From positions 1 through 64,000 of the forward strand of contig NZ_BAJX01000015.1 in the NCBI RefSeq assembly GCF_000613925.1: a stretch of DNA of 64,000 nt, in the 5' to 3' direction. The DNA is from Prevotella histicola JCM 15637 = DNF00424. GTDB taxonomy: Bacteria; Bacteroidota; Bacteroidia; Bacteroidales; Bacteroidaceae. Under the pieces are notes generated by a model that saw nothing but the letters and a program-made list of their open reading frames with translations, was not told where the DNA came from and made no database searches. Both the position numbers and the translations under genes were made by a program. Positions within the stretch are counted from its first letter, which is position 1. The number at the start of each line of letters is the position of its first letter. Positions 37,733-48,006 of this stretch are shown piece by piece.

Positions 37733-38995
37733 ATGAAAATTATACAGTCTTTCTGGAGTAAACCTCTTTTTGAAGCTAACAAAGACGCAAGTCAGAACAG
37801 ATATAATGGTGGCTGGATAAACTATCGCTACTGCTTACTATCAATGGCATATAGTTGCCTTACTATATCCCGATACTACCCTAATCTTGAACTATACACA
37901 GATACTTTTGGTATGAACCTTTTCAGAGATATCTTAAGACTTCCGTACCATAAGTTTCATGTAAATCTTGACGATATTGCCAACATAGATACCTCCTTAT
38001 GGGCTTATGGTAAAATAATGACATATTCTGCCCAAAAAGAGCCATTTTTACATATAGATAATGATGTATTTATATGGCAGAATTTCCCCGACAGGGTAAT
38101 TGATGCCGAAGTCGTATGCCAAAGTTTGGAAATGATTGACAATTTTTCGTTGACAGACTATACTTCAGCAGTGGATTATATAAAGAAACATATAGGTGCT
38201 GCTCCACAAATTATAATAGACAGTAAATGTAAAACTGCTGCGAATATGGGAATCTTCGGAGGTAATAATTTGGACTTTATACAGCAATACTGCAAGGAAT
38301 CTCGAGCTTTCCTTACTGGTATATATGACGGTATCATGCAATCTGGTGATATGAAGGGAAAGTTCAATGTTGTTTACGAACAACTTTTACTGACGGAACT
38401 GGCAAATAAGCATCAGCAGAAAATATCATATCTGATACCTAATAACGATATTGATGAGATTGTGAAATATAGCACTATTGAAACAGCCCAATATGAGAGC
38501 AAGTATGCACATTGCTTAGGAAGGCTGAAAAAATACAATTATATTTGTGAACAGATAGAATATCGTTTAAAATATGAGTTCCCGACTTATTATAATCGAA
38601 TCATATCATATTTGAATAAAAATCAAATAATATATGCAGAAAATATTAAATCAATGAATGACTATGACAATTTCTACAAAATATATACGCGAATTAATGT
38701 TGCTAAAAACATATCAGAAATAATGACTAACTTTGAGTTTAAACTAAAATCAAATTGTCATATAGAAGCTATAGATGACAGTTACTATATGAATTCACCC
38801 CAAGGCAGATATAAACTTACAGGTTGGTGTATATTTTTAACTCTTTTTTCGCTTCCAAATACAGGTAATAGTATATGCATGGAAATATTCAAAGAAGGAT
38901 ATCTTCCCAACCTAACATCTACTCAAATTCATGACAATATCTTTTATTTGATAATGGAAAGTCTCTACATCACTAAGTGTTTAACTATTTCTTGA
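37733..38995 (+). CDS. DUF6734/glycosyltransferase-like protein of the peptide cluster
   Basis: A 420-residue soluble protein starting MKIIQSFWSKPLFEANKD, a start seen in Bacteroidota proteins of the DUF6734 type. Its N-terminal half looks like a GT-A glycosyltransferase: NLELYTDTFGM, then PFLHIDNDVFIWQNF with a D109-N-D111 (DxD) metal-binding motif, and later NMGIFGGNNLDFI, reminiscent of GT8/GT32 enzymes. The C-terminal third is AT-rich without motif. There is no capsule or polysaccharide gene nearby; instead it lies between an outer-membrane barrel and a C39 exporter. The best hypothesis is that it glycosylates the precursor peptide (on a Cys, Ser or Thr). Fold assignment is moderate, substrate is inference. 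Confidence 0.6.
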   Translation: MKIIQSFWSKPLFEANKDASQNRYNGGWINYRYCLLSMAYSCLTISRYYPNLELYTDTFGMNLFRDILRLPYHKFHVNLDDIANIDTSLWAYGKIMTYSAQKEPFLHIDNDVFIWQNFPDRVIDAEVVCQSLEMIDNFSLTDYTSAVDYIKKHIGAAPQIIIDSKCKTAANMGIFGGNNLDFIQQYCKESRAFLTGIYDGIMQSGDMKGKFNVVYEQLLLTELANKHQQKISYLIPNNDIDEIVKYSTIETAQYESKYAHCLGRLKKYNYICEQIEYRLKYEFPTYYNRIISYLNKNQIIYAENIKSMNDYDNFYKIYTRINVAKNISEIMTNFEFKLKSNCHIEAIDDSYYMNSPQGRYKLTGWCIFLTLFSLPNTGNSICMEIFKEGYLPNLTSTQIHDNIFYLIMESLYITKCLTIS

Positions 38996-39036
38996 ATTAC
39001 TTGACTCAGGAACAGAACTTTTAATATTATTTAATA

Positions 39037-41241
39037 ATGAAAAAAATCTCAGCCCTTCAACAACACGATGCTATGGATTGTGGGCCAACATGCCTCGCCA
39101 TGATATGCAAATATTATGGCAATCATTATGACATAACACACATTCGAAATCTATGCACAACTTCTCATGAGGGCGTATCACTTTATGCAATTAGTAGAGC
39201 TGCTGAAAATGTTGGTTTTCGCACTATTGGTATCCAATTAACCATATCAGAACTAGGACAAGAGAGTTTTTTACCTTGCATCATTTATTGGAACCAAAAT
39301 CATTTTGTTGTATTATATAAAATAAAGAAAACATCCCGAGGATTAGTCTTTTATGTTGCAAATCCTGCTACAGGTATGATTGCAAAATTTAACGAGTTAG
39401 AGTTTGGTAATTGCTTTTTAAACTCCATAAATGCGCAAGGAAGTGGTGTTGGCATTGCTTTATATTTGTCACCAACCAATAAATTTTATGAAAAGAAGGG
39501 AGATGATAATAAGAAGAAAATTCAAGCCCTAGAATTTCTCTATTCATATCTGAAACCTTACAAAAAGCAGTTTCTACTACTTATCATGGTCTTAATCTTC
39601 GGAACTACCATACAACTAACGTTGCCTTTTTTAACTCAAGCCATTGTTGATAAGGGTATTAAAAGTCAGAATATAAATATTATCATTTTAATACTTTTAG
39701 GTCAAATGGTATTAGAGATGGGTAATACATTCATGGGATTTTTACGCAACTGGCTATTACTAAAAACAGGCACAAAGATTAATATTTCTTTGATATCAGA
39801 CTATCTTACAAAATTGATACACTTGCCTATATCCTTCTTCGACACGAAACAAACAGGCGATATTTTACAACGCATCAATGACCATTCTAGAATACAAGGT
39901 TTTTTAACCGACTCTAGCATTAATGCTGCTTTCTCTATAATCAATATAATTATTTTCGGTAGTATTATTTGCATTTATAATAGGATAGTATCTTTAATTT
40001 TCTTTTTGGGAAGTATTCTGTATATCTTTTGGGTTTGGGCTTTTATGAAACAAAGAGCCATCCTTGATAATAAAATATTTACCCAGAATTCAGCTAACCA
40101 AAGTAGTATAATACAGCTGGTTACTGGTATGCAGGAAATTAAATTGAATGTATGTGGGCAAAGGAAACGTTGGGAGTGGGAGCATATTCAGCATAATATT
40201 TATCGCCTTTCTATGAAAAGTTTGAAATTATCGCAGTTTCAACAATCTGGAGGGCTATTCCTCAATCAGGCTAAAAACCTAATAATTACAGCATTCGTCG
40301 CAACTTTAGTGATAAAAGGTAAAATTACACTTGGCATGATGATTAGCACACAATATATTGTTGGGACTTTAAATAGTCCTGTAGATCAATTAATTAATTT
40401 TATCCGCCAATTTCAAGATGCCCAATTGAGTTTAGACCGTTTACAAGATGTATATGAGAAGCCAGATGAAGATAATGAAATTAAAAAAAATATATCCGAT
40501 CAGGATTGTGGAGATATTGTTCTAAACGCAATATCTTTTAAGTATGACAAAATTGATTCCAGACCAAATATCGACAATGTCAGCTTGCGTATACCACAAG
40601 GTAAAACTACAGCAATAGTTGGACTAAGTGGTTCTGGAAAAACCACATTACTAAAGCTTATCCTTGGTTTTTACCATCCTGACAAAGGAACTATATATAT
40701 AGGCGGTGAGAGATTAGATAATATAAATATGCAAGACTGGCGGAAAAAGTGTGGAACAGTGATGCAAGAAGGATTTATTTTTACTGATACCATCGCCCAT
40801 AACATTGCCCCAAATGCTACAAAAATAGATATATCCCGTATCAAGAAAGCTGCAAGAATTGCTAATATAGACGAATTTATAGAAAAACTTCCTCTCAAAT
40901 ATAATACGATAATAGGCTATGATGGACATAATCTGAGTATAGGACAAAAACAACGTCTACTCATAGCACGTGCTGTTTACAAGAATCCTAAATATATATT
41001 TTTAGACGAGGCTACAAATTCCCTTGATGCAAATAACGAACTTGAAATCATGGAGCATTTAAACAAATTTATCAAAGGTAAGACTGCTATTGTAATAGCT
41101 CATCGCTTGAGTACAGTTAAAAATGCAGATAATATCATTGTCCTTAAAGATGGGAAAATAGTGGAATGTGGACGACATGTAGACCTCATTACTCATCGAG
41201 GATTATATTATAATTTAGTAAAAAATCAGCTTGGCTTCTGA
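39037..41241 (+). CDS. C39-peptidase ABC exporter for the double-glycine peptide
   Basis: A 734-residue peptidase-containing ABC transporter. The N-terminal C39 domain has Gln9, Cys15 (QQHDAMDCGPTC) and His89 (NQNHFVVLY), but the third triad residue, normally Asp in a DPxxG motif, is Asn109 (ANPATG). Six TM helices span about residues 170-450. The nucleotide-binding domain has Walker A (GLSGSGKTTL), signature LSIGQKQRL, Walker B with IFLDEATNSLD and H-loop IVIAHRLS. It should remove the GG leader and export the core peptide. No HlyD-type adaptor is visible in the window, which is unusual for a Gram-negative system; an adaptor may be encoded elsewhere. Confidence 0.9.
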   Translation: MKKISALQQHDAMDCGPTCLAMICKYYGNHYDITHIRNLCTTSHEGVSLYAISRAAENVGFRTIGIQLTISELGQESFLPCIIYWNQNHFVVLYKIKKTSRGLVFYVANPATGMIAKFNELEFGNCFLNSINAQGSGVGIALYLSPTNKFYEKKGDDNKKKIQALEFLYSYLKPYKKQFLLLIMVLIFGTTIQLTLPFLTQAIVDKGIKSQNINIIILILLGQMVLEMGNTFMGFLRNWLLLKTGTKINISLISDYLTKLIHLPISFFDTKQTGDILQRINDHSRIQGFLTDSSINAAFSIINIIIFGSIICIYNRIVSLIFFLGSILYIFWVWAFMKQRAILDNKIFTQNSANQSSIIQLVTGMQEIKLNVCGQRKRWEWEHIQHNIYRLSMKSLKLSQFQQSGGLFLNQAKNLIITAFVATLVIKGKITLGMMISTQYIVGTLNSPVDQLINFIRQFQDAQLSLDRLQDVYEKPDEDNEIKKNISDQDCGDIVLNAISFKYDKIDSRPNIDNVSLRIPQGKTTAIVGLSGSGKTTLLKLILGFYHPDKGTIYIGGERLDNINMQDWRKKCGTVMQEGFIFTDTIAHNIAPNATKIDISRIKKAARIANIDEFIEKLPLKYNTIIGYDGHNLSIGQKQRLLIARAVYKNPKYIFLDEATNSLDANNELEIMEHLNKFIKGKTAIVIAHRLSTVKNADNIIVLKDGKIVECGRHVDLITHRGLYYNLVKNQLGF

Positions 41242-41402
41242 TGTTTATAGGTCCTATAGGTGCCATATATCAACATATAAATAATATTGGATATATAGCT
41301 CACGTTGTTTTAAATTATTGCTACCCGATAGTTATTAGCATATAAAAATATAAAACATCCAGTTATAAATAGGTAATAATCATACAAATCAGCCATATCC
41401 TT

Positions 41403-41517
41403 CGGTACGAGTCTTATATCAAGCGTCTTGACGATTGGACTCATTTCGTAGTAATACTCTTCGGAGTACTCAAACAATTTGATTCTCTGCGTGAGTTGGA
41501 GATATTCAATGAATATT
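41403..41517 (+). pseudogene. N-terminal remnant of an IS4-like (DUF4372) transposase
   Basis: An open stretch encodes RYESYIKRLDDWTHFVVILF, then FGVLKQFDSLRELEIFNE, the conserved DUF4372 start of IS4-like transposases in Bacteroidota. There is no usable start codon, and the rest of the gene is missing because the IS5-like element is inserted right after it. It is an older insertion sequence broken by a younger one. Confidence 0.65.
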
Positions 41518-42946
41518 TAGTCCACCCTTAAAAATCTAATATTCCGCTGATTCACAGTATATTATGCTACAAATTATTTGCTTATATCTGCAAGTTTTTG
41601 TACCTTTACATTATAAATCTTGCAGATATTTATGCTTAAACGTACATCCAAACAGCTCTCTATGTTCTCTTATTTAGAGGACATGCTTAGTTATCAACAC
41701 CCCCTTTTCCAACTTAGTAATAAGATTAATTGGAAGTGTTTTGAAAAGCTTTTCTCCATTGTATTGCTGTACTAACGGGCGCCCAGCTCATCCTATTCGC
41801 TTGATGTGTGGTCTTTTAATTTTAAAATATTTGCGTAATGTGTCAGATGAAATGGTTGTTTTTCAATGGAGTGAGAATGCTTACTACCAATACTTCTGTG
41901 GTGGACTTGAATTTATGCCAAAACAACCCTGTGATGCTTCCGAGTTAGTTCACTTCAGAAATCGTATAGGTGAGGAAGGTATGGAGTTAATATTAGCCGA
42001 GATCATCCGTGTTAATACTGTCCATGATGACGAAGACCATTTTGATACGGCTTTCATTGATTCTACTGTACAGGAGAAGAATATAACCTATCCTACAGAT
42101 GCGAAGTTGCATAAAAAGATAATCAAAAACGTTCTGAAGATAGTTCATGACAAGAGTCTTCCTCTACGACAGAGTTATACGCGTACCTTGAAAGGCATTT
42201 ACCGTTCCCAACGTTTTCGTAATCATCCCAAGAATCGTAAGAAAGCTCTTAAGGCAGATAGGCAACTGAAGACCATAGCAGGTAGATTAGTAAGAGAGCT
42301 AGAGCGTAATCTTGGGAGAAGGAAAGGATATGAGAAGATGTTTGAGCTATATTACAGAGTTCTTTCTCAGAATAGGAAGTCAAAGAACAAAGTATATTCT
42401 CTGCACGAACCAGATGTAGTTTGCGTCAGCAAAGGTAAGGAGCATAAGCAATATGAGTTTGGCAATAAAGTATCTATTCTTCGTTCATGGTCTGGACTTA
42501 TTCTTGGTGCATGTTCTTTTAGGAATGAATATGATGGGCATACTATCAAAAAGACGTTAGAACAAACCCAAAGGATGACAGGAAAGCAGGTTGATAAGTT
42601 AGCAGGAGATAGAGGGTATAGAGGTATAAAGCAGATTGGGAAGACAAAGATACTCATTCCAGACACTCCTAAAGCTAAAGACAGCTACTACCAAAAGAGA
42701 AAGAAACACAAACTATTTTGTAAACGAGCAGGTATAGAGCCAACCATAGGACATCTTAAAGCAGACCATCGATTATCTCGCAACTTTTATAAAGGTGTGA
42801 AAGGAGATGCTATCAATGTCTTATTAGCGGCGGCAGCATATAACTTCAAAAGAGCTATGAGAGTTCTTTTGTACCATATAAAAAGAATCAGTATAGAGCT
42901 TGTCAGTACAGGCTTTATGCTGAAATATAGTTTTAAGGGACGACTA
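41518..42946 (+). mobile_element. IS5-like insertion sequence
   Basis: Terminal inverted repeats TAGTCCACCCTTAAAA (41518-41533) and the complement of TTTTAAGGGACGACTA (42931-42946) match at 14 of 16 positions. They enclose a single DDE transposase gene whose last few codons run past the right repeat. No clear target duplication was found beside the ends. The element has landed in the remnant of another IS. Confidence 0.7.
41584..41629. repeat. Inverted repeat before the IS transposase start
   Basis: ATATCTGCAAG (41584-41594) and CTTGCAGATAT (41619-41629) are perfect complements that end 2 bp before the transposase ATG. Such hairpins in insertion sequences can hide the ribosome-binding region in transcripts entering from outside; here that role is inferred from position only. 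Confidence 0.5.
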
Positions 42947-42955
42947 CTTAGGTGA
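41632..42955 (+). pseudogene. IS5-like transposase, one-base frameshift near the start
   Basis: DDE transposase with N-terminal DUF772-like region. The ATG frame starts MLKRTSKQLSMFSYLEDML and stops after about 45 codons. The main 404-codon frame begins with SFSPLYCCTNGRPAHPIRLM and continues with LKYLRNVSDEMVV, FDTAFIDSTVQEKNI (first Asp), LAGDRGYRGI (second Asp) and RAGIEPTIGHLKADH (Glu). Removing one A from GAAAAGC near 41738 joins the two parts as CFESFSPLYC, giving about 440 residues. If the extra base is real, the copy can move only with help in trans. Confidence 0.75.
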
Positions 42956-43975
42956 ATAAATTGTATCATTATTGAATCGACTATATCCCCCATCACAGTA
43001 CCCTTACCTAAGCCTACCAGCATTGCCACAAGAATTCTTCGCAAACATCTATGCATCACTTCTCGAATGCTACACTTTTTTAGCGAACTGCCGCTCAAGG
43101 GATGAGCTGATACTCAAAAGTGGCAAGAAAGGTGACATGAAAGCACACACGGTGATGAGGTGTTGAGCAGGGAATCTTATAGTTGTACAGCTTACCAATG
43201 CCCTCTTGCATGACTATAATCCCTTAAGGAGATGCATCTCCCCAAAATGGCACCTTTACCATGGATATGGCATGCGTAGATTAAGCATGGTGCCCAAAAA
43301 TTACCGAAGAGGATTGTGCTATGTCACCAAGATAAAGAGGAGACTGAAGTATAAATAAAGGGATTCTTGAACCTATGTAAGTTGACGAATTGGTTACACA
43401 CACGGACAAAAGGACTGTCTTTGAGTAGAGAGAAGGCATGAGTCATACGAGTGGAGTTGTGAGTGGGTAACTCAAACAAGTCCATTGTCCTTCTTCCCAA
43501 TAACTTTGTGCTTGGCGTAAGGGACATTGGGGAAATTTACAAGCAGAAACAGGCTATAGCATTCTTATATTAACAACTCAAAACAGAAACTCCCACAAGA
43601 TTTTTCTATAGCGACTGTGTTAACGCAATACAGGCACTGACATTGATTGTACTCATTGTCAACTCGCTTTCTTCCATCATCTTCCGAATGATTAGAATAC
43701 ATGTGTCATTCTTTCAAATTGTGTCGATGCTAAGACTTACACTGATACACGATACAGACTTCTCATCTTCCATGGGAACTCCACAAAATGATAAACCCAT
43801 AATAATGGTAGAAAGAACAAAAACACTACCACAAGAGCTGAATCTATTTCATTTAGGAAGGTCTTAGCTTTTAAAAACAATTTAGAATTGTCTATATAAA
43901 GGTAATCCCGAAACTATCTTTAAACTATTTTAGGAGTTACTGGCTGCAATATGTAAAATCCCAAACAAAAATTAT
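42956..43975. other. Non-coding debris between IS and MITE
   Basis: About 1 kb with only short, interrupted frames on both strands (at most about 75 codons), none with a signal peptide, recognisable motif or promoter box. It lies between a decayed and an intact insertion sequence on one side and a MITE on the other, so it is most likely degraded insertion-sequence or intergenic material. I see no RNA gene in it. Confidence 0.45.
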
Positions 43976-44198
43976 GGCTCTATAACGAATCGTGTGGGTA
44001 ACTAAGTTTAAGCTCCCCTGTAATGAAATAGACCATATACTTAAAGTTTTCTGCATTTACGAATCCCCTTGCCCTCCTTTAACAAGTTGCTTCTGATAGG
44101 GCTAAAGGCTGTGTAAATATCTCGGTACTATTCATATGACAAAGGTAATATTTTTATCTAAGTTATCTATGATTACCCACACGATTCGTTATAGAGCC
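43976..44198. mobile_element. MITE with 25-bp perfect terminal inverted repeats
   Basis: A 223-bp element whose ends, starting GGCTCTATAACG at 43976 and ending CGTTATAGAGCC at 44198, are perfect complements over 25 bp. There is no gene inside. The GGCTCT end resembles the ISL3 family, suggesting a non-autonomous derivative. The flanks AAAAATTAT and AAAATTTAT are nearly identical, compatible with a worn target duplication of 8-9 bp. It sits 9 bp from the mobC fragment. Confidence 0.8.
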
Positions 44199-44207
44199 AA
44201 AATTTAT

Positions 44208-44549
44208 TTAGCCTTTTACCAAATGTGTAAGGTATGGAGTATTTTTCATCCGCTCAATTTCACAATCCACCAATGAAAATATCTCTTGTTTCACCTTACG
44301 ATAATTGGCTTCAATAGTTTCTTTGAGATTATCGGAGCCATCTTCGTTTTTGAAGTCTGCGATTGTGGGTATAGACTGATAAACTTTCATTTCAGCGGAA
44401 ACTTTGGCAATATCCACGACAATCTCGGCATAAAAAATCCTTTGGTCGATACGTTCATCGAAATTATCGGATACTACACCTTCAAACATACCCTGACCCT
44501 TTGGTGGAATTAAGGCCGAATTTACCAAGTCTTTTGAAAAGAATTGCAT
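44208..44549 (-). pseudogene. Detached 3' end of a mobC/coupling-protein gene
   Basis: A 113-codon frame whose last 95 residues (GMFEGVVSDNFDERIDQRIF, AEIVVD, DGSDNLKETIEANY, ending LVKG) match the C-terminus of the complete MobC at 50.1-52.2 kb at roughly three quarters of positions. The N-terminal 500 residues, including the ATPase motifs, are absent. The divergence shows that it comes from a related element rather than from a recent copy of the local gene. Together with the intact gene it brackets the lipase/lipoprotein cargo. Confidence 0.75.
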
Positions 44550-44720
44550 ATATTAAGGATTTTTGCGAAATTCGCATATAAGTTGTGCATACGGATTATT
44601 GAACTTAGCATGTTGGTTATTACTAAGTTACAAAATATCTGTTATATGCAACCGTCATTGCATATTAATTTATCCTTTAATCTATTTCCGCCAACGAGTT
44701 ATATATAGTTAATAATATAG

Positions 44721-44751
44721 CAAATATAGTGAAAATACTAAGGAAATACAA
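44721..44751 (-). promoter_or_regulatory. Leftward promoter of cassette copy 2
   Basis: Minus-strand TTG (44751-44749), 20-bp spacer, TATATTTG (44728-44721). It points to the truncated mobC 3' end and has no complete gene to express. Confidence 0.5.
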
Positions 44752-44779
44752 ATTTTTGAAAATAAAATAACTATTTTTC

Positions 44780-44810
44780 TTGTTATAAACAATATATATT
44801 TGTATATTTG
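44780..44810 (+). promoter_or_regulatory. Promoter of the lipase/lipoprotein operon
   Basis: TTG (44780-44782), 20-bp spacer and TATATTTG (44803-44810), almost identical to the peptide-cluster promoter. The first start codon is about 110 bp downstream. Confidence 0.65.
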
Positions 44811-44921
44811 CGACAAGAAAAGGAAAATGTAATTTTAGTATAATTATCTATCAGACCATACTGTAAAAAGGAGCGGAAGCCGAAAAGCTTACGAGTAGGC
44901 CCTAACTTACCTTAATTAGAT

Positions 44922-47900
44922 ATGAACATACATACTTTAAAAGTAACGGCAATTCTTTCCGTATTTCTATTTCTTTGTATGCCGACAATGGCACAACAAA
45001 GAGGTAAAGATGAGAGCTTAAGGAAAGTCTTAGATAAAATGTTTGCGCACATTGACAAAAATAAAGTGCCAACAGGACTATTAAGAGATTATGCAGAAGA
45101 GTATGAAGATCTTGATATATTTACTGGAATAGTGCCCTTAACAGAACATAACGCTGCTGATTATGTAAGATTTGGCTATTTGTTGTCAACAATTAAGTCT
45201 GCAGATTTAATAGGTGTAGTAAGTAAAGACATAGATGTTTTTTCCGTCAAAAAAAATCTTATGATGAGAATAACTCTATATCATTAAGTCTTGCATTGTA
45301 CAAATATTCTCAAATTAAGGAAAATGCATTAAAAGATGGATTAATAACCTACAAAAACGATCAAGTATATACTACAAATAAAGATCCATATAAGCAAGGT
45401 TACCTGTTCGCTTGTAGTTCACTCGTAGAAAACACAACTGAATCTTCTGTTGTCATAAGTTTGCCCCAAAGTAACCTTTTGACTAACATACATTTAAGTA
45501 AACTTGAAATAAATATTGGAAATGGCTTTCAGGAAATTGGAGGGAATAAAAAGGTAAAAGCGAATTTACAACAAGGAAGAAATGAAATAATAATAAAGGC
45601 AACATTGGATAATGGACAATCATTATTATCCCACATGTTTATAACAAAATTAGAACGTAAGCCTGATGGATTAACAAGAGCTTCTGAATACAGCTTTCTC
45701 TCCAATCCCCTTTCAGATACAATAGTTATAGACGGAGATGATTATCGTGGTATATCTACAAAAGCAGAAGTTACATATTGTTTATCAGGTGATCATACAA
45801 CTATTGTGAAACCTTTTATTATTGTAGAAGGCTTTGATCCTAGATTACCTAACAAGTCTAAAGGCTTTACGCATTACAATAATGTCGTTGCTCCGAATTC
45901 TTTCTTAGAAATGTTAAGAAAAGATTTTGGCTATGATCTTGTATATGTAGATTGGAAGAGCTCTGGAGAATATATTCAGGCAAATGCATATACATTGATA
46001 TCTGTTATTAACTGGATAAATGAGCAGAAAGCTATATCTAATAGCAAAGAAAAAAACACAATAATAGGGCATAGTATGGGAGGGCTTATCATAAGATATG
46101 CTCTTAAAACAATGGAGGATAGGAATATCAAGCACCAAACTCAGACTTATATAAGTTATGATGCTCCACATTTAGGTGCTTATGTTCCTTTGGGAGTCCT
46201 ATATGGTTATAAAGCTATTCGCGACTGGTGCGCAGATAAAAAATTTCTTAAATCTGTAATAAAAACATTTAGTGGTAATAAATTTAATGTGGATGAGTTA
46301 ATACAATTGGGAAATTCATTGGCATATTCAAGTGCTACAGCCCAATTATTGGTTGATTATGTAAACCCAGAGGGAAATTTGGATAATCGGGAATATATAT
46401 TATGGCAAAAGGAACTCTCTAAATTAGGATTCCCTAAAGGTGATAATGGGCATGGACTAAACATGTTTGCTATAGCTAATGGCTCATATAAAGAACCGAT
46501 TATTCCTGATCATTATTTATCAGCCGGTGCCAATGCAGGAATAGGCTCACTCGACATTCTAACCCCATTAAATCCATTTATTTATGGACTTTCATTGAAT
46601 GATATAACCGCAGCACTAGTTAGCATGATACCTGGTAAAACAAAGGTAGATGCCGACATAAAAATCTCTCCTGCTAAAAAAGTTGGAGATGAAGTTACTT
46701 ATTTTAGAATAAAAATTAAGAAAAAATTTCTTTGGATAGGACCCACTATTAGTCACACTAACTTTAGCTTTGATAGATACTATCCCAACATACCGCTTTA
46801 TGATACTTATCCCAGTTCAAAATACGATGTAAGTGGATTCACAGGTAATCTAGATGGTAATCTTGGAGATAAGTTGAATGTTCCTGATATTCTATTGCAA
46901 AGAGAAATTTTTGTTAAGCCTAAAGCTATCCCTTTTGTTCCAACCTCTAGTGCCTTGGCTATAGGGTCAGGATTAACTCATAACCCTGAGCTTTATAAAG
47001 CTGAACCGCAAAGTATGGCCAGTGCTTTTGGCAAAAACTATTTTGTTAATAATGAAAGTCAAGAACACTCTTCTTTTTTAAAAGAAAAGCAAGTAAAAGA
47101 TTGGATATTATCAAGACTCTCTACTCTAATCGTTGGACCTATAAATGCTTATACCAATGCCCAATATTTCTTGACAAACGCTATAGGGGTGACAAGTTGG
47201 AGCACAGATAATTCAAAGATTGCGACTATTAATTCTAGTGGAATACTTACCGCAAAGGGGAAAGGAATTTGCTTTGTAGAGGCATCTAATAATGGAATTA
47301 AATATAGTATGCCAATAGTCGTAGGTAATCCAAGATACATACTTAAGGGTTCTTACAGTCCAGGAGGCTATTTGCTTAAAGCTGAATGTCTTGATAATGA
47401 ATTTAAAAACTCACAGGATCTTATAAATGACGCTTTCAAATTCAAATGGGGTATTAAGTATGGCAATAGCCCAATAGAATGGATAGAAAACACTAAACAT
47501 GAAATTCTTTTTAGACAAACTTCAGATAACGAATACTGTGTTTGTTTTCTTGAAGTTTTGAATAGTCAAGGCGAACGAGTATCTATACAAAATATGGAAA
47601 TTAGTTCTCTGAATATTTATGATATTGAAAATTCTACTTTCTACATAGACAGGAGTGGTAATTTATATGATGGAATAAAAAATAAATATGATTTTGACTA
47701 TGCCAGCATATATTTCTCTCGCAAGAAAAATATTAGCAAAGCATTTGATGATAGTTCTTGGGATGCCATAACTGCGTTGTCAGTTGATCCTATTGGTAAA
47801 TATAAAGAAGTTACTATTAACGAGGGAAGTATTCTTTTGAAGGATATGTTTGCAGAAGATGCTATAGAGTATATGAAGGCGCATTCAGAAGAAGGACAAC

Positions 47901-47995
47901 AGTATATTTATACAATTGTACTTCTAAATTATGAAAATAAGTCTTTACAGTATATCCCTATTAGAGTTATCTACAAAAGTGATATTAACAAATAA
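44922..47995 (+). pseudogene. Large secreted alpha/beta-hydrolase (lipase-like) with Big-2-like domain, one-base frameshift
   Basis: A signal peptide (residues 1-24, ending TMAQ) opens a 121-codon frame that breaks in an A8 run at 45250-45257. A ninth A gives DVFSVKKKSYDENNSISLSL and runs into the 899-codon second frame, for about 1,025 residues in total. The central domain has the lipase nucleophile elbow GHSMGG (near residue 385) after FIIVEGFDP and DLVYVDWKSSGEYI, and YISYDAPHLGAYVPLGV after it. A Big-2/Ig-like domain (VTSWSTDNSKIATINSSGIL) lies near residue 760, and the C-terminus is beta-rich. It is probably an exported esterase or phospholipase-like effector or adhesin. Three lipoprotein genes follow in the same direction with small gaps. 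Confidence 0.65.
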
Positions 47996-48006
47996 AGAAT
48001 AGAATT

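Larger units (their letters stand above)
44717..44813. repeat. Divergent promoter cassette, copy 2
   Basis: Near-copy of the 32551-32645 segment: both promoters, the spacer between them and the central TTGTTATAAACAAT are kept. On the left there is no intact gene for the leftward promoter to serve, only the mobC fragment, which suggests the cassette was transferred as a unit. The rightward promoter serves the lipase/lipoprotein genes. Confidence 0.6.

Noticed and set aside
37733..38995. Capsule or exopolysaccharide glycosyltransferase
   Set aside because: No polysaccharide gene lies nearby, while precursor and exporter genes do; a peptide substrate fits the context better, though it is unproven.
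32951..41241. Lanthipeptide or radical-SAM peptide cluster
   Set aside because: No LanM/LanB/LanC-like protein and no CxxxCxxC radical-SAM enzyme is present.
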